DNA of 64,000 nucleotides. Source: Notospermus geniculatus (Eukaryota; Nemertea; Pilidiophora; Heteronemertea; Lineidae). Below, in pieces: positions 55,136-64,000 of this stretch. The notes below the pieces were generated by a model. It ran no database searches and was not told where the DNA came from. It saw only the letters and a program-made list of their open reading frames with translations. The translations under genes were made by a program, and so were the position numbers. Positions within the stretch are counted from its first letter, which is position 1. Each line of letters begins with the position of its first letter. The stretch is taken from contig NMRB01000080.1 in NCBI GenBank assembly GCA_002633025.1, positions 272,823-336,822 on the forward strand. The letters run 5' to 3'.

Positions 55136-58100
55136 CTGCAAACGCGATTTGATGACAACAGAAGATAAGTAAGGGTAAGCAAGAGGATAGAACCCCATGG
55201 CACCGGCTGTTATGGTCAACGATGAAACCTAAGGAAGCGTACGAAATTTTGAAAAAAATTCCACCCCTTCAGAAGGTTACAGAGACATTTACCATACAGT
55301 GAGTTTAACCATGGCGTGGAACATAACCACAAAAGCAACAAAATGAAACAAAACTTTCACATCTTTCTAATTGTGCTCGTAGGTGCTAAAATCTATTGAA
55401 GGAAATCATTCAACTAAACGATATACAATTCTAATGTTCTGTGATTTACTTGGTGAAATGAGAAGTGATTTTGATTTTGGATAAGCAAATGAAACTTAAA
55501 TATGATGAACTTAACAAAAAGAACTGAATAAGCAACAGATGAGGAAAATAAATGAATACAGGTAAGATGCCAAGTTACAACTCCCGCCTTCGACTGGCCA
55601 TTCTTCCCTGAATGCAGTCTATGTTCACCATATGGCCATTCATAACCCAAAACCTTGCATACTTCTCCCTGACAAATTACGTCTCATAATTCTGCCCATC
55701 GTTGACATGACATGCGATATTATACTGTGATGATTGAAGGTGATTGCGAAAACAAGGTATGGCGCTGGCGTCTGCTACCCAAGATTCTCTCGTTTTATAT
55801 TATGTTTATAGATGGTTAGGACCATTTGAGGACAGAATATGACTAATCATTTCCACCTGACAGCAGGGTTATGACCGGGAACACATCTTTAGACAGATGC
55901 GAGCTCTGCTTAGTAAACTATAGGCCAGTTAATCCAATGAACTACTCATCAATGCCACAGTCATAGTGCGCAGTCGCACACAAAAGACATGAAACCAAAT
56001 GGAAAATTTCCAATTTCCTGCCGTGCTCTCAGTGACATCGTTGAAAGTGATTGGATGGAATCAGATGCACATTTCGTTGACCGATATCGCCAAGGTTTTG
56101 ATAAGGAATCTATCAGTATGGCGATGTAGAATCAAATCGTTCTCTATATAGGCTAGTAATAACTCATTATGGATAACCAATGGCAGTGCGATTCACCTTT
56201 GATTCGATCAAGCCAAATTTTCACCGCTTTTCTGATGCTGCTAACAATTTGCTCAAGAATTCAATAGTTCTGATGTTAGAATTTCTTCAGTTACTTTTAT
56301 GTTGCAAACTTTGATCTCAAATCCTTCCCAGGGAAGGTACTACAAAGCGCTCATTCTGTCTTTCTTTACACAATCTTACAGTTAATTTAACAATTACACA
56401 CCTGAACGGAACGTGCCAAATGAAAATTTAGAAACATCCAATTGTTTAGATGCCTATTCTTGTACTGGTAGTTGCAAGCTCTTGCTAGAATACCATTTAT
56501 AGGATATCTTTGAGTGCATTTCCAAGGGTGACTTGACTTGTCTTGCAGTTGAATAAACCATTATGATCAAAGGAACTTTACAAAGGTTTGTCTCAAACTC
56601 GGTTCCAAATTTAGGACTGAATTTAGAACTTGCTTCCTTAGTGCACTTAGTACATTAAAATATCAGGTCTCAAAGTCAGACTCATTAGGGTCTATACATA
56701 TGTAACTCTTGAAGTTATAATTAGGTTGAAGTATGTCTCCGTTGTTGTTACCCAGACTAATCTTCAAGCTTTTAGTGTCGGTCATGAATATAGCGTTACA
56801 ATAGGAGATAACTATTAGCCCCTGATGAGTGATTCCCACCCATTGGACCAGAGGTAATATGGAGATCATGTCCTCCACCAATTAGCAGACCTGCTTTGGT
56901 TGTCTCTTTGGAGACTCTCCAATGATGGGGAATTAATTTCACTCTGCAACCAAAGGTTTGAATCACGATCACTAATAATTTAGAAAATGTTGTGCTAGTT
57001 GATTTTTTCTTGCCTTAGGCCTTGTGAATTTCACTTGAGAGACGCACTTCACTGCCGTTAACCCTGTAGGTTTTTGCCCTGACATTTACAAAGCTTTGCA
57101 CTATTGGTCTTCAATAAATACAAAGATGTAATGTCAATACCGCCTGCTATTTAGGGCTGCAACATTAGTCGCTTTGATGGAAAGACCTAGGAGGAAAACG
57201 GAGCTCAGCCTACACATCCCAAGTAACTATTGGAAGTTCTTTTTGTTCCACGCAGAGGTTTGCAACTTTGATGTGCGGCCTGGACGGAAATATGATAGGT
57301 AGAAAGGCTGGGAGCGTTTCTGACATATTCTATCCAGTTTTTTTTGCAGGATGCTTTGTGGAAAGTCAAACTTTGTTCGCCTTTGCATTTCTGGTGGGAA
57401 TTTGCAGAGGAAGTACCGGTAGGTGCTGAGGTTGAGATAAGAAAATTTCATGCATCATGTCTTAAAGACGTGATGCAAATCGTGATTCTTTCTTCGATTA
57501 CAGATAGTGAGTGACAATCTGTAAATACAATTTGAGATGGCCAAATGTTGTAACAAGAGCAAAGCGTAGCGCTTCCCGGGAATCATTGACATTCAAATCA
57601 AGCTTGTTTGCACAGGCAAAAATTGGTAAATTCTGATAACTGGATGATGTTGGGTGTGTTGTACTCCTGCTAAATCAGATTATGCTTAATGATATTGCTT
57701 TATGGTTGGACCAACTAGAAGTCAAGCTTTCCTAGGATGTTTCTAATGCTCTTTGCAATAGGATTGCAGCAACTGTAGAATAATGCAATATATCTTTGAC
57801 TACATCTGTGGATTTAGATGGCTTCATCAAGTGACTCTTGTCAAGACATAAAGACAAGAAGCAATTTTGCAAGCAAGGAGGCAAAAAGCCAATATCCGAA
57901 ATTAACATTTGCTTATAGACGTGTGCATGGTGTAAAAATGTATCACCATGACAACGGTATTTGAGATGAGAATTGTGACACCTCCGAACCCTCCCTAACC
58001 CTGCGGCCATATTAAGTGTAATCAAACTAATCAAGAGATTAACGATGCTGGGTAAGGACCTCGATGCTTCAGGGCAGAGACTCCTTACCCTTCATCTTTG

Positions 58101-60899
58101 GAATTTTTGAGGGTGTAAGTTACGCAATTAGTCCACATGTCGCACTTTTGAAGCCTACCAGCAAGAGGGTAAAATATCTCTTGGTAGTTCACAGCTTGCT
58201 GCAATCTTAGACAGAGGCACGAGAAACGACAGCTTTTTATTGATTTTCAATGTGGAACCAGCACATCACCATATAATATACAGTAAACGCTTCAGCTACA
58301 GCTATTTAACATGATACGGTACCCATGGCAAACAAATATGTTGAGGGTGAGACAATTTATTATTGAAACTGCCGAGACGTGGCGAAAAAGTTTTGTAGAA
58401 AAAATTCAGTGTTGGTTGCTTTAGAAAAGGGTTGCAGTGTGTTCTTTGTGTTTTCGGGGGCTTTTCATTGGAGATTTGGTTACTGCGCAGTAAATTTGTT
58501 TGGAGTGTTTCCTCCGAGAGCTACACCAGGGTAGTCGTGACATTTCAACCGTTATCAACATCCCTAGATATTGATATCTGCCCCAATGCAAACCAGGAAC
58601 CAATGCTTTTCTCTTCTGGGGTTGTGACTGCGCTGCGCAGTTCAGCTCAAAGCTAGAAAAAGATTATCATCCTACGCATATAATGTAATAGGTTCTTGTT
58701 ATTATATCATGATGAACCCCTGTGAAAGCCAACAAAGGGGGACGTGGGCGAACCAGCCACAGAGAATCCGATTAGGTTCTTTCATATTTTTTATTAAAAA
58801 TATGTTGACAGAGGCAGTGATATTTGAAATCTTGGATTTGATTCAAAAATGTACTTTTCATTTGCAAAATTGATTATTAACAATTCTGAAGCAATTTTTC
58901 ACCATTTTGTTAGACACTTCAATTGGATTTGTTGTGTTTGATTGATAAATGGTAAGATCCTGTTGTTGAACTTGCCTCAAGCTTACCATGTCATTTTATT
59001 GATTAATCCATTACAGCTGCTGACTTCACTAAATCTTCAGGGTAATCTCAAATTAAGTGCTATTTGAATGACGCTGACCTCGAATGTGACATGTCCTTAG
59101 CGGCTGTTTTGTCATTGTAATGTTCTGTTAAGATGATGTTGATTAGAAAAGCCAAGCAAAATGCTGGGAATGCACGCCATTAATTCTTCGAGTCCATCTT
59201 CCGATGATAATAACCCAGGCCAATAGGTACTTAGCTGTTAAACACCCATCCGAAGTGTTTAGAAACATTGTGGTGTATGTCTCTGTCATACAATAAACAT
59301 TATCACAGCGCAAGCCAACTTATCATTTGGCGTATATGAGAGGACATTACCGGAGCGTTAGTGCTCAGTAATCTCGCCCTATAACCGCCATTACCCATTG
59401 CGATTACTGGTTTCTTCATGGTGCACTCAAGAGTCCCGCCAGAGCAGCGATATCAAAAAGCCATTTGACTGTAACATGTTATTGATGCTTGACCATGTGG
59501 GTAGCAGCATCGCTCTTGGGTATTGGGGTCGAAAGAGCAATAGCTCAACAACAAATTAGTCATTTGTCGGGGTTTCTCTTCAAAGGGAATGGGAGCCGAG
59601 GGCAAAAAGTTTGGCCCCTTGTTGCAGACAGCTTCCAAACTAGTTACTTACATAAATGACATGAGGTTTTGTATTTTTTTACCAGCCGACATAAAAAATA
59701 ATGTCTTCTACCATTAGCACAAGTGTCATCGCACGTATAAGTTCACATCAGAAGTTCACACAAATGTTTTTCTAAGGTGTTTATGCTTTCCAATGGTGCA
59801 AGAATGTTACCCAATGGGTAGACGTTTGGCACGCTAAACAAATTTCCAATTAAACAAACACAACTAGAATAATTTTCGGATATATTGGCAAGTGAGTTGT
59901 GTCATCTGAGGCAACTGGGATGATGGTTTTGGTGTTTTCTTAATAACTTATTCAAGATTCGACAGAAAATATATATCAGTTTAATTGCCTTGGTTTTGTT
60001 CACTCATATTGGCTTAGAGCTGCATCAAAGCAGCGTTTAAAAGAAGAGTGAGGTTGAAAGAAAAATGCCTTGCAGCGGAACCTTAGTTGATTAGATTTTC
60101 AATATCACATGAGTTGAGAAATTCAATTATTTGCTTCATTGGGCAATAAATTCAACCTTTAGTGCAGAATGTGAATAGAATAAGATGATTCAATTGACAA
60201 GGTGTTTAAATTCAAGTGGTGAGATGGAAGATGAAATGCACAATTGAGATAAATGAAACAAAAGATGGAGGAATTTTTGAAGGAATGATGAAGGAAAATG
60301 CAATGTACAAAGGATACAAGGTAAGGGCAGTTGAAGAGTGTGAAATGAATTGATGAAATTGACAAAGTGATCAGGTTCTCAGCAGTTTAACAATTGACAG
60401 CATGTTTCCAATGATAAGACAGCTGCTTTATTAATATTGCAGGCAACAAAAGCAATATACAATTGCCACGTGTTGCCAACTAATGCAAAGGAAACGTGGA
60501 GTGAAAATTGCATTTTTCATTATTCTTTATCTATTGATGAACACCGGAAGGTGAGTTACAACTTGTGAGGTGCTTCTGTCAATAGTATTCCATGTGAACT
60601 TAAGGTTCTAAGCTCTCTCAGACTTTGATTGAAGGCAAAGTGTGCTGTTCAATATCCAAAGCCTCTTGTTGTAAGCTTATTGTTTACATCATGCCTATTA
60701 TTTTCTGCAAAGGTAAACAAGTTTTTTGTCCAAGTAATTGAGAAGCTTGTTCCAGATTTGTAGCTACTTTAGGAAGTTGAAATATGTTTGTGATATGAGA
60801 TGGAAGGAAGTCATGAGATCGTGTTGCATGAAGGGATGAAAAACGATGAGTCATCAAGATGGCCGCCAAGATGAGAATAGCAACACAGGAAATGAGAAA

Positions 60900-61860
60900 A
60901 TGATTGAAATGATTGAGGTTAAGGTGGGATAAGTGGTGATGATGATTTGTGACTTATGATGGTTAAGGTCAGGGTTGAGGTAAAAGAAGAATGGATGATG
61001 AGAATGATATCTGAGAATGATATATTTTAAGAGGAGATCATGATTGAATTGTGATGGTCAATGACAGATGGAAAGGTAAATGGTAGTATTTAGAACAAGA
61101 TGTTGGGATGAGTCAGCGGCCATGAAAGTTCTTGACGTCAATGAAGAGGTGTTTGGTAAGAAAAGACATGATACTGAATGAGAAGGGAATTAGTGAAATG
61201 AATTTAGATGAAAAATATGACGTCATGATTGTTTGACATGATGATTTGTTAGTGGGAGTGACTTTGTTATGACACTTGATTTTGATGACAAGTTCATGAT
61301 ATGAATGAATGGATGAATGAAAGATGAATTGTGACTTTGTAAAATGGCAGATCATGATTTTTTGTTGGTAGATGGAATTCTATGAAAATGGCCAATGATT
61401 GTCATGATTATGAAGGTTGAAATGGCTTTTGAATTGGAAATGAACTTTGATAATGGGAATGAAATGAAGGAATGAAAGGAATTGAAATTGAGGACTGAAT
61501 GCAAGGAAATGAGAGGAAATGAGTTCAGAATTGAAATTAAAGTTGACTGAGTTTGATTTGAAGAATTGAAATGAATGACAGGAAATGGGATAAACTGAAG
61601 AATGATATGAAATTGACATGAGAGGAGGTTTAGGGTTGAACTGAAGAAGTGAAATGAAATGAAGAGAAGTGAAATGACTTAAGAAATGAAGGAGAAAGGA
61701 ATTTGAATTATGAAGGAATTTGAAGATATGAAATGAAATATGAAGGATGATTTTGAAATGAACTTATGAATGACATGAAATTAGAGGTTTGAATGGTTTG
61801 AGATTTGAAATGAAATGATGAAATGAAATGGGATGAAAGTGTTAAAATGACTATCCTTAT
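60900..61860. repeat. Purine-rich simple-sequence region
   Basis: Long stretches made of gaaatga, gaattga and gatgatg words with very few pyrimidines other than T. Non-coding. Confidence 0.7.
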
Positions 61861-62839
61861 TATTGATGTTGCTTCAGAACCCAAGGACAAAGATTTATTA
61901 AGTGCTTTTTAGGCCGAGTTCAGTACATCGAAGGTTGTCAACTGCTGTCAACGTGATTGATCAATGTGTCTTCGTCTGACTCTAGTTGACAAGGTGAACA
62001 ACATTCACTTCTACAAATTGCACCCAGTTAATTCCATTGATTTAAATGTTTAATAAATCATCTGAGCATAAATCTTTCTTAGATCCCAAAGTACATTAAA
62101 CGTTCAACAACTAGACACTGTAGTACTAGTTGATTCATTTGAACCAATTTATTCAACCGTGGTTGCTCTCGGATTCAATTTGTAACAAGGAATTGTGAGT
62201 TAATCTGATCAGTCATCTTGAAGCTCATGACCTTGAGGTCAGCTTCGAAGGTCAAAACTCTTTACATTTACCAACCATTGTCATGTATAGAATTTCTCAA
62301 GCTGCAACCAGATGTGTAATAAATCACATAACCAACAAAATTATACCAAATTTCACCAAACCACTTTGCGTCTTAGCCGTTACTACCAGATTTGTACGAC
62401 GGAATATTTAAATGGACTTAGCCGACAGGATGAGGCAATTTGCTGGATCATGCGGTCAGGTTTTTTATTGATTTTCAATAACTGCCAGCATTCTCTACTT
62501 CTTTCGCTAATGCCACTGAGCTCCCTATACAAGTTTCAGCTATTGTGTCCCACAGTACTTGGCCATCCCCATGAGAGATGAAGAAAATTGAATTCTACGA
62601 TTTGATATGCTTGTCTGATAAGGACTGTACACCATGAGTTCTACTTGTCAATATTATTAACATCACCAATCCAGAAGATGCTTCTTATTTTCAAGTTTGT
62701 TCTTGTGATGGAAGCAACCTAGATGCACATGAGGATGATTGAATGCTTTGAACAGATGAGTACTTGAAATGACAGTTGAGATGATGGAAATGCTATGAAA
62801 TTCGGCTGGTTTGGCTTGAAATGAGGGTGGAAATGGTGA

Positions 62840-63130
62840 TGCCAAGAAATGGGGATGGTTTGACTTGAAATGAGGATGGTTTGACTTGAAATGAGGATGG
62901 TTTGACTTGAAATGAGGATGGTTTGACTTGAAATGAGGGTGGTTTNGGATGTTTGACTTGAAATGATGGTTTGAAATGATAATGCCAAGAAATGAGGATG
63001 GTTTGACTTGAAATGAGGATGGTTTGACTTGAAAACGGGAATGGTTTGAAATGTTAATGCCAAGAAATGAGGATGTTTGACTTGAAATGATGGTTTGAAA
63101 TGATGACGTTAAGAAATGAGGATGGTTTGA
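62840..63130. repeat. Minisatellite, 21-bp unit, with an N
   Basis: Repeated gaggatggtttgacttgaaa units, some shortened, interleaved with gaaatgataatgccaagaaa. An N at 62946 shows the assembly is uncertain here, so copy number cannot be trusted. Confidence 0.85.
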
Positions 63131-64000
63131 CTTGAGTTGAATAATGATCATGGTTTCAATGAGTTGATGATGATGGTTTAGAATGATTATGAAATGAAAT
63201 GATAATTTAAAATGACGAGTTGAAATGATCATGATTTCAAATGATTTGAAATGATCATGTTAAATGAGGTTGATTTGGATGATTATAAAATGGATGATGA
63301 TTTTTTGAAACATGACTTAAGGAGTTGAAATGACTGTGAGATGACAGTTCTAATGGTTAGGGTTTGAAGGAATTGACAATGGGTGAATGAATATGACGTG
63401 AAATGGGAATTTCTGAAGTAACTCTAGGATGATTTTGATATGAGATGATAAGATGATGACATCTAGTGAATAATGTTCAGGCAAATGATAAATGAAACAT
63501 TTGATGGATTAGAATTAGGCAGTAGTGTTGATGAAGTCATGACACAGTGAATATATGACTGGTCAATGATATTGCCTTTATGTAATATGGCTGACAATGG
63601 TTATGGCATGACATGGACAATCGCTATGATAAATATTTATGTGCTTCAATATGAATACTTTTGCCATCTTCTCTTAATACCAATTGCAAACATACATGTT
63701 TGTTTCCAAGTGACCAAATTCCCATGTCCCTCAGAACGCAGGCAAATGTCAGTGGAGGGTAATTTGGACGAACCAATTTCTTGAGAACATGACTCCTTAA
63801 GCCTTTCTTGGCATTGACTAAGGGGTTATTCTTCTTGAAATGACGTGTCTGCCCACATGCAGGCACAATCAGAACACAACTCATTTCTCAATGTCGTGGT
63901 ATGCGAGGAAAAACTCATCACGAGCTTAAGATGCGGTTTTGCTGGATTAAAATGGACAAGTGGATCATTCAATTACCATTAAGTGATGCTAAAATACTAC

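Larger units (their letters stand above)
55136..64000. other. Non-coding region upstream of the LEV-10-like exons
   Basis: No recognisable exon on either strand; probably a long 5' intron or intergenic DNA. From about 60900 to 63500 the plus strand is rich in gaaatgaa and gatgatga words. The 62840-63130 minisatellite contains an N. ORFs here are short or arise from these repeats. Confidence 0.5.

Noticed and set aside
58983-59650. Possible 5' exons of the LEV-10-like gene beside gtaagc and gtaagt words on the minus strand
   Set aside because: No signal-peptide-like or otherwise coding sequence precedes these sites and no matching acceptor was found.
62663-63232. Minus-strand 189-codon ORF rich in FKSNHPH
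   Set aside because: Translation of the 21-bp minisatellite, and it spans an N.

Overview
The window is animal nuclear DNA. Genes are split by GT-AG introns, spacer is AT-rich and full of foldback (MITE-like) elements and minisatellites, and there is no sign of prokaryotic or viral gene organisation. Two gene loci lie tail to tail. The minus-strand gene has the domain order of nematode LEV-10 (five CUB, one LDLa, one membrane span), which suggests a non-vertebrate and probably marine animal. I cannot name the species.

Positions 1-30039 (+ strand) hold the 3' part of a zinc-finger locus. I count 33 cassettes, here called ZC1 to ZC31 with two copies each of ZC30 and ZC31. Almost every cassette has the same plan: a pyrimidine-rich acceptor (typically tttctgctttcag or tttctgcttccag), an exon opening in phase 0, usually two C2H2 fingers joined by TGEKP, then an in-frame stop. 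No convincing donor precedes the stops. This is the layout of alternative 3' terminal exons in Drosophila lola and mod(mdg4), where one shared 5' part is spliced to one of many zinc-finger tails. The shared 5' exons would lie left of the window. 27 cassettes look usable and 6 are broken. Cassettes fall into three families by their opening residues (A: ISCV/ISHV; B: MSCV-like; C: MSHFQKQ). They have spread by tandem duplication: a ~347 bp array of A cassettes, A-B dimers, a larger block copied from 3.6-8.8 kb to 8.9-11.9 kb, and a tandem duplication of 8.65 kb (14928-23577) as 23578-33015. ZC9 is a four-finger fusion. ZC30 encodes repeats that each carry a VKxE (SUMO consensus) motif, but its second copy is frameshifted by a 14-bp duplication.

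Positions 33016-37568 are gene-free AT-rich spacer plus the likely 3' UTR of the minus-strand gene.

Positions 37569-55135 (- strand) hold ten exons of the LEV-10-like type I membrane protein. They comprise two in-frame microexons (30 and 27 nt), the CUB1-CUB5 exons, a candidate 69-nt histidine-rich cassette exon inside CUB3, an LDLa exon, and a final exon with membrane span, basic stop-transfer and a tail ending ISIV. All junction phases agree. The first exon and signal peptide were not found. By homology the product would organise neurotransmitter receptors at synapses.

Positions 55136-64000 show no recognisable exon. They are probably 5' intron or intergenic DNA of the LEV-10-like gene, with purine-rich repeats near the end. 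Single N bases at 46526 and 62946 mark assembly joins; the first separates two near-identical ~848 bp copies and probably marks a false duplication.
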